This document shows positions 36,301 through 47,846 of a stretch of DNA of 64,000 nucleotides, piece after piece (the stretch's first letter is position 1; every line of letters begins with the position of its first letter). The translations under genes were made by a program, and so were the position numbers. Under the pieces are notes generated by a model. That model had not been told where the DNA came from, did no database searches, and was given only the letters and a program-made list of their open reading frames with translations. This DNA comes from Strigamia acuminata (lineage: Eukaryota > Arthropoda > Chilopoda > Geophilomorpha > Linotaeniidae): contig OX442314.1 in the NCBI GenBank assembly GCA_949358305.1, positions 16,795,060-16,859,059 on the forward strand. The letters run 5' to 3'.

Positions 36301-37176
36301 CCTTCGGGAAGAATCAAGTGTGGAAACATGGACGTCCGATTCGACGACAACACAGCAGTGCTGTTCGTGACCGTCGTCGCAGTTGTTGTTGTGATTGTAG
36401 TGGTCACGTTGGTTGATTGAGTCACTGCTGGAGACGAGATCTGAGCCGGGGAGGTTTCGGCTATCGAGAGCCGATGATGGGGCACCGCCATCGGTTGAGG
36501 GGGGTACATTCGAGGCGGATGTTGCACAAGTCCGTAAGCTCGTTGCACTGGGAAAACGGAGTTGCCGGAAAATGCGTATTGTTGATGCGGAAGAATCGGA
36601 TGGCGAACGTTGGAATAATCCGGCGGTGGCTGACAGATAGCGGGACGTTGGTAAGGATACATGGGATCCACGTGTTGGGTTTGTGCCATTCTTGCCAGGC
36701 TCAGCAAAGGTGGTTGGTCATTACGAGCTGGTCCGCACATTATGTGGACGGGAGGTTCGCCCACTTGTGGATACACCGTGCACGTTCCGGGTTGGGTGTG
36801 GGGTGATGAAGAGACGAGATTCTGTTCCAGAAATTGACGTTCTAACGCTGTTGTTTTATTTTCTGCAAGTTTTTGTTCAAATTTGTCAATTAAGCGACAA
36901 TTAATTAGATAATTAATTATTACTCACCCAAACTTTTGATCGCTTGTGTGTTTTCCATAACTTTATTGAACATGGTTCGTGAATCTAAAAGTAATTTTTG
37001 TTGACAGGTAAAGACGTGATTGCGGTTGGGAAACGTTGGTTTTATTTTACCTTGGAGAAGTTCGCGGAGTAAATTCGCTTGTTCCAGAATAACTGTAGTG
37101 TGAAGAACCAGTGATGCCATAAAATCGCCATATCGGGCGCGTTGTAATCCTTCTTGCAACCGAAAGTAGAGATTAT
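33306..37176 (-). CDS. Large, mostly disordered protein, unrecognised (5' end incomplete)
   Basis: Exons from the 5' side are 37176-36928, 36862-33786, 33714-33580, 33529-33456 and 33384-33306, giving at least 1203 residues in one frame. The first modelled exon is helical (LQEGLQRARYGDFMASLVLH, then ILEQANLLRELLQG). Exon 2 is a 3.1-kb block: a Pro/Gln/His-rich start, a Thr tract (ATTTITTTTATTVT), long acidic segments, basic patches that look like nuclear signals (RKKKRKPRLK, KIGRIKKKKKVVKKRR) and a Cys pair region (KKCSTCTDC). The last three exons are again helical and conserved-looking (IHEIWKYLKSFINDATRTV, QFLVLARLCLLDAH). This suggests a nuclear scaffold with structured ends and a disordered middle. 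The exon carrying the start codon was not found between 37177 and 38400. Confidence 0.75.
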
Positions 37177-37920
37177 CTAGAATAAAAGAGTAAGTCATTA
37201 ATATTCGAGTATAGAAACAAAAAGAAAAAAAAAACTAAAAAAAAAAAATAATATTTCATTATTTAGTACAGTTTCATGGCGGTTCAAAAACCTTAAAATC
37301 AATAAAAGCTACCTGCACTTGAAACGAGTCGTTTATAAAATGGAATAATTTATAGAAATCAATTATGTAGCATTCAACCAAGAAGATTAAATAACAAAAA
37401 AAAATAATTTAAAAATTAATACTTTTAAATAAATTCGTAGCACAAAATCAGCAAATTCTTTATGACATTATAAAGTATGAAAATAATTTCACTCAAATTC
37501 CTGACTCAAATATATTGTGCAACTGAAAACCGATGATTCAGCATGAGTAAATTGTAAATGTAACATTTGACAGCTTTGATTAGCTTTTGTGTAAAGCAGT
37601 TCAGGTTTTGGGGTGTCTCGCTATGATTTTTCTACATTTTCGTTGGAATTACAACTACACCCGAACTACACTGAATTTAAACATCATCAATAACTTAAAA
37701 ATCAATTCAAGCACCAAATTATAGCTATATAAACTGTCAAGTAACAATAAAATTAATTCATCCGAAAGTCAGCAAAAACAAATTGGAGATTCTTGTTCAA
37801 GATTGAACAAGTAATCTACGTTTTAACTGCTACAAATGTAACAATAGCATTAGTTGTGATTGCCGCGATTATTATAAAAGGAGCAAACCTGTGGTCTGAA
37901 AGCCTTGTTGATATAGCAGG
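37177..37920. other. Intergenic, TATA-like site near the right end
   Basis: TATATAAA at 37726-37733 on the plus strand could be the promoter of the small candidate gene that follows. An open frame at 37793-37920 encodes a hydrophobic segment (ATNVTIALVVIAAIIIKG) but lacks an ATG. It may be an intron (donor GTAATC at 37810, acceptor ATATAGCAG at 37919). The missing first exon of the minus-strand gene may also lie here. Confidence 0.3.
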
Positions 37921-38326
37921 TGGTTCGTACCAGCATTCGCCATTTTGCCTCTTGCTCTTGATGATCCAAGAGCAAATGGTGAAACGTGGAATGGAACGGA
38001 AAAACGAGACGACTACCGATTTTTGCATATATCGATATCCGATAGCACTCGCAAAGTTCGTTCTGCGTCAGCCATTTATTGCGAATGCTTTAAATTTTTT
38101 TTTATTATCGATTTTTTCCCACCAATGAAATTTTCAATTTTCAATTTTTATTCTGTACCGATATTGAGCGATTTAGGTTGTGTCGTAATTCGCAGTTAGC
38201 CCACGAGGTGCCGTTAAAGCATGTGAAGCAACCGTGATCTATCTCAAGCGAGAAGCTCGCTTCGTAAGAATCGATTATGAATCACGTTATCGGTGTGTGC
38301 TAGAAAACAATTGCCGAAAAAACTGA
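37921..38326 (+). CDS. Candidate small gene, 5' end unresolved
   Basis: Two blocks, 37921-38059 and 38196-38326, join in frame (270 nt, 89 residues plus stop) through a GTTCTG...TTCGCAG intron. The first block reads like coding sequence (FVPAFAILPLALDDPRANG, then TEKRDDYRFLHISISD). The second is clearly open (SPRGAVKACEATVIYLKREA, then VRIDYESRYRCVLENN) and ends 73 bp before the COA8 start. The hydrophobic beginning may be the tail of a signal peptide, but no ATG was found; it would lie on an upstream exon after the TATA-like site at 37726. No family recognised. Confidence 0.35.
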
Positions 38327-38399
38327 CGGCGATAAATTATATTGATTTTTTTTATTAGATGTCTGCTAAGATTTCGAAGTCTTACGATTACGAACCAAA

Positions 38400-39142
38400 A
38401 TGCACCCAAAACGTTTGCTTGTTTTTGCGAGATCACAAATATTAAGTAACGTTCATGAAGTAAGGTTTGTTTGAAATAAATTGTGTGCAATAGATAGGTA
38501 ATGAACTTTGATTTTTTTTTTCTAGGCAAAACGATGCATTTATAGTGGGCAGAAACTTTTAAATTCAAAAGATGATAAAATAAGAAATGATTGGATGGGA
38601 CCACCCCATCCAGTCTCGAATTTGTTAACCTTCAAACTGCATATACCAGAAAACGAAACAAAAATAGAACGACAATACCGCGAACAGAGAATTGCAGTTC
38701 ATCAGTGGAATCAAGAATTTTGGGAAAAACACAACATCGACTTTCGTAAAGTACTTTTATCATAATACTATTATAACTATACTATTATGACTGTATTACA
38801 CCCATAACTCCGTTATAATTTACATTTATTTTTATTAGTCCCAAAAACAGTTCGTAAAAAAGACATTGCAAGAAAAATATTTAAACGAGCCTGATCGAAC
38901 GACGCTGCCTGTAGAGGACATGTCTGTATTCTACAAGCAATTTCTTGATAAAAATCATCAAATACATATGTCATACAACAAGTGAGTATTTAATTTTATT
39001 AATTTCTTTTATTTGGTTTTTTTTATTTATAGAATATTTTCTTTCTTAATTTAGGGAATGGTACAAAAGAAATTTTTTGTTGTTGTGGTATGCCTTTAAA
39101 GTCAAAGTCTCAAATTTCAATCATATCTGGAGGAAAAGATAG
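38400..39142 (+). CDS. COA8: Cytochrome c oxidase assembly factor 8 (APOPT1)
   Basis: Four exons (38400-38459, 38526-38750, 38839-38981, 39055-39142) encode 171 aa. The start MHPKRLLVFARSQILS is basic and amphipathic, as expected for mitochondrial import. The conserved core follows: DWMGPPHPVSNL, HIPENETKIERQYREQR, WNQEFWEKHNIDFRK, DMSVFYKQFLDKN and the C-terminal YNKEWYKRNFLLLWYAFK. COA8 is a mitochondrial matrix protein that protects complex IV assembly under oxidative stress. An earlier ATG at 38359 is in another frame and soon stops, so the start at 38400 is preferred. Confidence 0.93.
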
Positions 39143-39892
39143 TTACAAACAAGAATAAGACATAATGTACACAAAAGAACGAATTGTGATGATGTATTTA
39201 TATATGTAATCGCATAAATACTCCTGGAGATGTATACAGTTATAGAGAAATAAAGTATTAAACAGTTAAAATATTTTTAAAAAGGAAGAAAAAAAGCGCA
39301 TAGAAAAGCGATAAAAATTGTGGTCGGTTTCCAGTTCAGTTGTAAATAAATTACATGGGCGCGGTACACAAGTGACATAGAAAACGAATCCGAAGCGTTA
39401 TGATTGGATAGTAATTGTTTACACCGTCTGGCGTGGGATTCGTCTCAACACCAACAATCGTGGTATAACATCCCTTCACTTGACCTGTCCTTGGAGTCTT
39501 GCTGGAGGTAGAGGACAACACAAAACACCCTTTACCTGGCAGAGAGTGGAAGGGTCGCAGCCAAGCACTCATTGATAACGCATGGTGGGTAATTGGTATT
39601 CTCAACAAAACAGTTTTGTTAATTTGATTAAACTCTTCGTAACAGAAACCATACACTCTTTGAACTACTGATATTAAAATGCATACTTTTATTTTCTATA
39701 AATTAATTTTATAACTATTTTAAGGTTTCGTTTTTTTTTTTTACTTGTATTAAATTCTGCCATGTTGGTTTTAGCTGGGTTTTAGTAAAGGTTATAATAT
39801 GCATAAGTTTTATCATCTAGGATATTAAACGTGATATATTTTAATAATTTATTTAGTTTAACCATTTTTTATTTTTTGTTTAGGCGTTTTAA
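39143..39892. other. Intergenic, one GC-richer unresolved ORF and a 5'-UTR acceptor
   Basis: The block 39351-39656 is GC-richer than its surroundings and open on the minus strand for 101 codons without an ATG at its start. Its translation (e.g. HSLPGKGCFVLSS) matches no family I know. TTGTTTAG at 39876-39883 is the acceptor of a 5'-UTR exon, leading to the KDM3 start 10 bases later. Confidence 0.35.
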
Positions 39893-42800
39893 ATGACAAT
39901 GAATAACTTATTCGAACATTTCGTACGTGATCGATCAATTCCTGACAAAATCGAATTAGGTTACCTGGGTAAAGATAATGAAGGTTTGTATTTGTGATTT
40001 AACTAAACTGCATAAAATTTACTTTTTTTTATTAATTTTTCAGAAAATGTAACGTCGGTTATAAAGAAATTAGAATGCAAGAGAAAAAGGGGTTCTGATC
40101 CCGCAGAAGATGAAGAAAAAGTTAATATTCGGAATAAAAAAGTAAAATTTCATGGGCCAATTGTAATTAGTGAATTAAGCAAGGCGTTTGTTAATGAGCA
40201 AAGTCAAGTGTATTTTCCAACATGGTTGACTCACTTTCCTACTGTACGTTTAAAGATGGTAACGGGCATTAAAAACGGGAACTGCGTACATGAAAAAAAT
40301 GATTTTGGTAATGGGAAAACTTGGGACGCAAATCTGACAGTAAAAGAAACAGACTCGAGAATTCGACGTGAAATTAAAACGGAAACAATTGACCAAAAAG
40401 TCACGCGTTTGAAATTTGAAGAAACAAAGGATTTAGGTTGTATAATTAATGGCTCGTTATTTTGTGGTGAATTTAATTAAATTGCTATTTATTTTTAGGC
40501 ACAAAATCACTAAAAATGAGATCCCAGCCTGTTGTCGTATTAAAGAAATTAGATATTCGTAAATACAATAATGTGAAAATCGAAAATTGTGATGACAAAC
40601 AAAAAGAAATATTAGATGGTCTGTTGGTTAAAAAAGTAGATTTTATAGTTATTTATTAATGTTTGATTTTCAATTAGATAAAAGGCAAAGTGAGGTTCAA
40701 CCTGCAGGAAGAATTAGTGGAAAAAGTATGAAATCAGGTATTTTAATTGTTGTAAGATTGAAAGTAAATTAAAATTTGACTTTTTGTGACAGCTTTAACG
40801 AACCTCCTACGAATTCAACGTTTTCCGAAACCTGTTATCCGCTTAAAGCTGTTGAATGAAAAGGACATTAACTGTTTGAAAGGTTCAATATTGAAAAATA
40901 GTGAAACGGAACATACCGGAACTAAAGCAACGGGTACACACGGCAAGTTTTTTTTTCGAGTACTTCGTTAATAGGATGGTTAATGCTTGATTTCAGTTAC
41001 ACCTAAGCGGACTATATTCTCATCAGTGGAGCCTGTTTCTCGTTTAAGAAAGATTATGGAAACCATTGAGATATCTAGTATTTACGCTGAAAAGAGAAAA
41101 GAAATTAAAACGGTTGAAAAGTCTAAAATAAAAGGAACAGAAAACAAAGGTTTTAATTTTTAATTAAAATTGTAAACTTTTTTTCCTGTGTTTTAGGGGA
41201 GAATAAGTAAGCAAATTTAATATAAATTAAAAGTTCGGCTCTGTAGTTTTTATTTTGTTTTTCAAAATTAAAAATAAGTGAGAGTGGGCTCTTAGGGATT
41301 GGTTAAGAGTTTGGGGAATTTGAAATTAATGACATACGGGAAGATATTAATTTTACTTTCTTTTAAACCCACAGAGAAACAAATGCATCCAAGACAATCT
41401 GGAAATCTGGAAGGAAAAAATGAAAAATCTGCACCAGATGTGGAAAATGTAAAACCCACATCAGGTACGATAAATAAAAAATGCACATCGGATACGATAA
41501 AGGAAAAATGCACATCGGATACGAAAAAGGAAAAATTCGTGTCGGATGCAAAAAAAGAAAAATGCGCATCAGATGCGAAAAAGGAAAAATTCGTGTTGGA
41601 TGCGAAAAAGGGAGAATGCGTGTCAGATGCGAAAAAGGAAAAATGCGAATCGGAGGGAGGAAATGTGACGAATCTTTTGCAAAAATCAGGTTCATATTTG
41701 AGAATTTAATTTTTTATTTTAAATTCTTATTGTTTTTTTTTACATTTGTAGAAAAAGAAGAATTACGGAATCCACTGAAGCCAAAACTTGGTCGTCCACG
41801 GAAAATTATTAAACACATGGTGACAAATTCAACTTCCACACTGAATAAAAGAGAAGCTATTAATGTTGTACAAATATTGGGTATGTAATATGTTTTCAAT
41901 TCAACGCTAATTATTTTTTACGTACGGTATTAAAAATAATTTTAATTTTAGGTAAAGAATGCGTGTCGGATGCGGAAAAGGAAAAATGCGAATCGGAAGG
42001 AGGAAATGTGACGAATCTTTTGCAAAAATCAGGTTCATATTTGAGAATTTAATTTTTTATTTTAAATTCTTATTGTTTTTTTTACATTTGTAGAAAAAGA
42101 AGAATTACGGAATCCACTGAAGCCCAAACTTGGTCGTCCACGGAAAATTATTAAACACATGGTGACAAATTCAACTTCCACACTGAATAAAAGAGAAGTT
42201 ATTAATGTTGTACAAATATTGGGTATGTAATATGTTTTCAATTCAACGCTAATTATTTTTTACGTACGGTATTAAAAATAATTTTAATTTTAGGTAAAAA
42301 ACAGTTTCCAAATAGCCGACCACGTAGAGTCGGTAAACTTATTCGTCCACTTAAAAGTGCAAAAAGAAAACCGTTAAGTGATTTGAGTAGGAAAAAGCTT
42401 TGTTTGAGAGGTGCGTAGCTGAACAATTTTAATGTACTGAGCAGTTTGGAACTAATCTTTATTCTTTTCCCTAGTTAAACGATTGGGTCACCTGTCAAAA
42501 TGGCAGGATAGAGACAGAAATGTACAAAATAAACGAATTTCCAGCAATTCAGTTAAAGCGGCTCGTAAATTATTGAAAACTGCAAGAAATAATAAAACTG
42601 AAGGTGAGAAAAGAGGTTTTAATTCATTATCGATGTTTTAGTCCTGGTTTCAGCCCTCTATCGTCAATTATGTTTATTTTATTTTTAAATTTGTCTTATT
42701 TACTTCCCCCACCCTCGGACGAATAATCTACACGCTCCTTTTTCCGTGTCGAGTTTGAACATGATTTCATCCGCGTCTTTTTTGAACATTGAAAATGCTA

Positions 42801-45800
42801 CAACTTATAGATGGTAGATTTCAATCTGTGAATTTTAAATTAATTTTCTATAATAGGGCAAAGTCAGCGGCCGAAAACGACGAACCGTTTGCCACAAAAA
42901 TTTAAAACTCGAGCTATGAACGCATGCGATGCACGAGGTGAAAGTGAAGGTTAGAAATGATTGTTACAAAACGAAAGGAAACTTTGGTCATTGGAACTCG
43001 TTCATTTTAGGTACAGAGAACAAAACCACACAATTAGAAACCATGGATAAGAGAAAAAATAGTGAAAAAGAAGGTAAATAAGAAAAATTTAATTCGAGAA
43101 AACTTTCGTGAAATTAATTTCGTATATTCAAACAGCCAAAAATATTAAATTCGTGCATGGGAGAAAAAGCAGTGACGAAGGAGGTAAAGGAATTTAATTC
43201 GTGTAATTTTTTTTATTTATATCCAATTTCGTTTAGGTAACGATGAAGAAAAATCCAAACAAATAAAATTCATGGAAAGGAAGAAATATATGAGAAAGGA
43301 AGGAACTAAAAATTCAAAGAAGATGCGTTGCAGACAATGTGAAAACTGTTTGCGGCCAAATTGTGGAGAGTGTGTACATTGTGTGTAAGTAAATTTAAAC
43401 ACTTAGACCTAAAATAAATCTGCTTTATTTGTTTTTACCGTTATAATTTTATTTCAGAGATATGAAACGATTTGGGGGTCCCCAACTTATCAAGCAGTGT
43501 TGTGTGTAAGTGGAACTGACAATGTTTACTTCGGTGAACGAATTTTCATTTTATTTTATTTTATCGTTACAGGAATAGGAGATGCCTGTATAAATGCCTG
43601 CCAAAATACTTGATCAAACAAATCAAATTGAAGCCGCCATCCTTCACACTTACTCCAAAACTGCAGAGTTTTAAGCAATCTAAGAAACCATTTCTTCAGG
43701 ATCAACCTTGTTGGAAGCTTCCGCTCAAATTTCATCAATGTCGTCAATGTGCGAACGATTTCACTTACAATTCTACAGATGGAATTTTGTGCCGTTTTTA
43801 TTCATTCCGAAGGTAGAAAGTGTTCGGAATTTAAATTATTAAAGTTTTAATCTACAGTGTCATCACTTTTCAGATTGGAATTTAAGGACGATGATGTTTT
43901 GACACCTGTAGGATTTGCATCCTCAAGTGTGGCAACTGAAAAGGACTCAAAATTGCTAAATCCGGACCCCGAGGAACCAGCAGACTTGGACGTAGACACC
44001 AGTAAATTTATTTTGCATTACGTTGGTGAACAGTTCTGCGGTCTGGTAGAGCACGAGAAACTTACAAGACGACGATTTATAACAAAAGATATTGTTGTAA
44101 AGCGAGCAATTCAGGGTGTTCGAGAAATGTGCGATGTATGCGACACGACCATTTTTAATTTCCATTTCTCTTGTGGCCTCTGTGGTTTTGTTGTTTGCGT
44201 CGACTGTTATGATGGTGATGAGGTGCTGTGGATGGCGTGTCATCGTACTAATAGACACGTGAAAGACGAACTGATGCTCACACAAACCATTCCTGGTGAC
44301 AGTAAGTTCTTGATTCTTTGTTTTTGCAGTTTCACAGTTTTAATTTTTTTTTTATACCTTTTTAAATAAATAGTTTTGTGGGCACTAAATAGCCTTACTC
44401 ATAAAATATGTAACCAGAATGGCATTGCTATGAGTTGCTCTTGCTCGTGTTTTAGCAAAGAAAACGACGCATCGACTATAAACACATCGAAGGTGAATTT
44501 AACTTGTCTAATTTTGGTATTCGTTTTAAAAATTATTTTTTATTTTTAGCCAGTGATGGAGGCAATAGATGAGCTGTATAACCAGAAACGAAAGAATGTT
44601 TGTTCTTTTGATTTTGTTGAAAACGAACTTCCACGTGAATCCACGAGTTCTGCTGCAAACTGCGAAACTAATAGGAAACCATTGTGTGCCTTAACTGCTA
44701 TAATCAGTAGCGTCGTCGAACAATACTTTAGTGGTGGAATATTCGATGCCAAAAAACATAACGCGGAAAAATATCCAGGCCCCATGAAAGGAGGAAATGA
44801 ATATTGTTCGAGAATTTTTACGCTGACGGAGAGTCGGTCGATGTTTCCCGGCGTGCCACATTCCTGGCTGTGTGAAGGACGGCTGCTGTGGCTTCACGAG
44901 CCTCAGCACAGTAAAAATGTGCCTTTGTTTCAGGAGATCTGGAAGAGGGGGCAGGTATTTCGGTGAAATGTTGACTTTGTTTATTTTTTTGGTTTTAATT
45001 TCATTTGTTTTGCAGCCAATATTGGTTTCTAACGTGCATGAACATCTTGATGAGAGTCTATGGCATCCTAAAGCGTTTTCAAGGGATTTTGGCGAATTGG
45101 AAAATGATCTGATTGATTGCATTTCTGGATCCGTGTTCCCCGAGCTTATGAAGAATTTCTGGGATGGATTTCAAGATCCTCAAAGTGATTAAATAATATT
45201 AGGCTTAAAATTTGATTTTTTTTTAAAAATTAATATTGTTATTTTTTAATTTAAACTAGAGCGTTTAAAAGATAAAGATGGACGCCACCTGCTTTTGAAG
45301 CTGAAGGATTGGCCACCTGGAGATGATTTTAGTGAAGTTCTGCCAACACGATTTCAAGATCTGATGAAGGCACTGCCTTTGCCCGATTACACCCACCGAG
45401 ATGGAAAGTTAAATCTAACTGCCCGATTGCCTGATTATTTCGTTCCTCCCGATTTGGGCCCAAAATTGTATATAGCGTATGGTTCGACTCAATATCCTAG
45501 TCAAGGAACGACGAATCTGCATTTGGATATGAGTGATGCTGTGAATGTGATGGTGTATGCGGGAGTTATAAAGAATGAAAACGAAAAAGCTCATATACAA
45601 GGTATAATTTACAAAAATATTATTTAATCTAAGATTTAATGTTTTCTTCACATTTTTTTTAGAAGCATATCATGCCGTGTGTGAAGCTGGGTGCGACATT
45701 CTGGCTCGTAAACGAGTGAGAGAGAAAGGCGTTCAACTGGGCGCCATTTGGCATATTTTTAAATCTATCGACGCTCCAAAAATCAGAAAATTTCTGAATA

Positions 45801-46192
45801 CACTAGCTATTGAGAAGGGGGAACAGCCGGAAGCGAAAAGTGATCCAATTCACGACCAAAGGTGGTATTTGGATTCGGATCTGAGAAGTCGGTTGTACAA
45901 TGAATACGCTGTTGATGGTTATGCCATTGCGCAGTGTGTTGGCGATGCGGTGTTCATTCCAGCTGGAGCGCCTCATCAAGTTCGAAATCTACACAGTTGC
46001 ATCAAAGTGGCTGAGGATTTTGTTACGCCTGAAAACATTGGACATTGTTTGAAGTTAACTCAAGAGTTTAGGCATCTGTCAAATAGTCATACTAATCACG
46101 AAGATAAGTTGCAAGTTAAAAATATTGCTTATCACGCTGTGAAAGATTCACTTTCTGTAATTATGGCAAATCAAGCCAAAACAAAAATTTAA
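39893..46192 (+). CDS. KDM3: KDM3-type JmjC histone H3K9 demethylase with CXXC zinc finger
   Basis: Twenty-four exons encode 1495 aa (4488 nt, all phases consistent). Exon boundaries include 39893-39983, 40044-40436, 41375-41689, 43237-43382, 43874-44301, 44550-44953, 45260-45601 and 45663-46192. The first ~700 residues are basic and low-complexity, with two AT-hooks (GRPRK, ~439 and ~509). Residues ~716-758 are a full CXXC domain with eight Zn ligands ([19 protein letters not shown], then KRFGG, KQCCVNRRC). The KDM3 zinc finger follows (~917, [16 protein letters not shown]). The JmjC domain has the Fe(II) ligands H-x-D in [11 protein letters not shown] (~1293) and H in GAPHQV (~1423). Predicted to remove H3K9me1/2 using 2-oxoglutarate, with CXXC and AT-hooks giving DNA contact. 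Human KDM3A-C, to my knowledge, lack CXXC. Confidence 0.95.
41458..41646 (+). repeat. 27-bp coding minisatellite (seven 9-residue units) in KDM3
   Basis: Seven consecutive 27-bp units starting at 41458, 41485, 41512, 41539, 41566, 41593 and 41620 each encode a variant of (T/V/A)SD(T/A)KKEK(C/F). The units differ by a few substitutions but never by length, so the frame is kept. An eighth partial copy begins the duplicated exon at 41957. Confidence 0.9.
41614..42298 (+). repeat. ~342-bp tandem duplication containing an AT-hook exon of KDM3
   Basis: 41614-41956 and 41957-42298 are near-identical, introns included. I count about six substitutions plus a small length change in a T run. Each copy carries the end of a KKEKC-type exon, an intron beginning GTTCATATTTGAG, and the exon with the GRPRK AT-hook (41752-41880; 42094-42222) with its downstream intron. 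Both copies keep phase 1, so the protein gains 70 residues without a frameshift. Confidence 0.92.
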
Positions 46193-46481
46193 TTTTTAAA
46201 AATAAAAAAGCCTATAATTTTGTATGTCTAATAATTGTAAAATTTTATAGTTTCGCTAAAAAAATTCAAACAGTGAAATTTGTTTTCATTTTGTAAAAAA
46301 TAAAAATATTGATAAAGTGGAACTACTGTGTGCTCACTCTACAATAATTCTGTTATTAATTATTTTAAATTGTTTATATGTTCATTTATTGAACAGAACG
46401 GTGAAAAACATTACAAGTTTAGTATTGAATAATCTGTAATTGCACAATTGGTGTTAAGTATTATTACCGGTAAGAGGCTTT
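46193..46481. other. Convergent 3' flank of KDM3 and APLF
   Basis: A 289-bp AT-rich gap shared by the 3' ends of two converging genes. AATAAA-like polyadenylation signals occur on the plus strand soon after the KDM3 stop (46200-46206 and near 46300). No other feature is seen. Confidence 0.6.
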
Positions 46482-47846
46482 TTATTTCTTGACGCCTCTA
46501 ATAAATGTTTTTGCTTCGTCCATTAAGCTAGAATATTCGTCGTCCGTTTCGGAATCCGTGGCGGCATATTCGGGATCGTCATCTTCATCATCAACAATGA
46601 AACTGTCGTTAGACGACTCTTCATCGTTTATCATCCGGGTTGTAGCTGTTAATGAAAGTATAAAGAATTGGTATATTTTTGATGATGAAATAGCGAAGAT
46701 ACCTCTAGCTTTTTTTGCTGCAGTTCTCTTCTGCTTCACGTGTTTGAAATCCTTCAAATGTCGTGGATTTTTTCGATAACAGTCTAGTCCGTATTCGCAT
46801 TCTGGTCTATCGTCTTCGTCGCTATCCTTATCTACTTCATCGCTGTCCTTATCGTCGTCGTTATGCGAAAACTCTTCAAAATGCTGCGAATTCTTCCTGT
46901 AGCATTGACTTCCATAAGGACATCGGCGTTTTTCACTTTGCGAATTTGTAGTTTGAATGTTTTTGTTCTCTTTATTTAAGTTATCGTCACCTTCCTCCTC
47001 TGCAAGTTGTGTTTCTTCTTCTGATTCGATTTCTGTCCGTTTCTTTTTAGCAGCTTCTGCATGGTTTGTACGCTTCTGTTTTACAGTATTTTCATCGTTG
47101 CCTCTCACTTTCACATTTGTCTCTTTTTTACTCGGACCACTTCGCTGTTTGGATTGTAATGTTGATTCTGATTCGCCAATTGTTTCTTCTTTGGCTAATT
47201 TTTGTAACCAAATCGGTAATATTCTTTTGCGACTCGTGCTGCTTGATCCACTTGAAAGTTCATCGTTCTCCTCAGGTACATTTGCTTCAGCTACTTTATC
47301 GCTGTAAATAATCACAAACTAAACTTTTATCAACAGTTACAACATTTAAATAAAACTTAATATTTACTTAATTTTATTTTCACTATTTAATTTGATCGTC
47401 AACTTGTATGTCCATGATTTAGGCAGCAGTGAAATCTTATCGCCATTCCTTAGTATTTTTCGATCATCTTTTTTTAAAATGGAAAATTCATCGTCATCGC
47501 AATCCACAGTCTGGTAAAAGCAGGGATTTGCATGAACCTATTCGAAACAAAACAAATCAATAAACACATCGAACGTTTACAATAGTTTTGTTTATTTACC
47601 GATGTTATGGCAACCACCTGGTCCTTGTCCAAGATTTCAAGGATGGCATGATTCCGTGATATTTTTGTTTCTGCACACTATGAAATATAAACACGTGACA
47701 ACCGACAACAAAAGAATCATTTCCACAAAACATTATTGATATACTTTAAGTGCAGGACCTCGTCCGAGAACGTGTTTTCCAGCTGCAAACTTGATCAACT
47801 CTCGGTGATCTACATCAACTCTCGATAATTCAACTTGCACACTCAT
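46482..47846 (-). CDS. APLF: Aprataxin and PNKP-like factor (APLF), FHA + two PBZ fingers
   Basis: Five exons (47846-47745, 47677-47600, 47537-47368, 47301-46703, 46645-46482) encode 370 aa. The N-terminal FHA-like domain shows KHVLGRGPALK, KISRNHAILEIL and HANPCFYQ. The middle is charged and disordered. Two PAR-binding zinc fingers follow: CPYGSQCYRKNSQHFEEFSH (~240-262) and CEYGLDCYRKNPRHLKDFKH (~281-303), each C-x5-C-x6-7-H-x5-H. The C-terminus is the acidic histone-chaperone tail (DDEDDDPEYAATDSETDDEY). APLF joins XRCC1/XRCC4 complexes at DNA breaks via phospho-peptides and poly(ADP-ribose). The intact domain order supports a functional gene. Confidence 0.95.

Noticed and set aside
34231-36806. 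Several long plus-strand ORFs opposite the large minus-strand exon
   Set aside because: Shadows of the 3.1-kb coding exon; they overlap each other and show no domain.
39400-39440. GVETNPTPDG resembling a viral/retroelement 2A (NPGP) peptide
   Set aside because: The essential Asp and Gly of the D-x-E-x-NPGP motif are absent and no upstream or downstream element ORF is present.
41209-41218. A 10-nt microexon (GGGAGAATAA) in KDM3 followed by GTAAGC
   Set aside because: Including it shifts the next exon out of frame to an early stop; skipping it gives a consistent phase.
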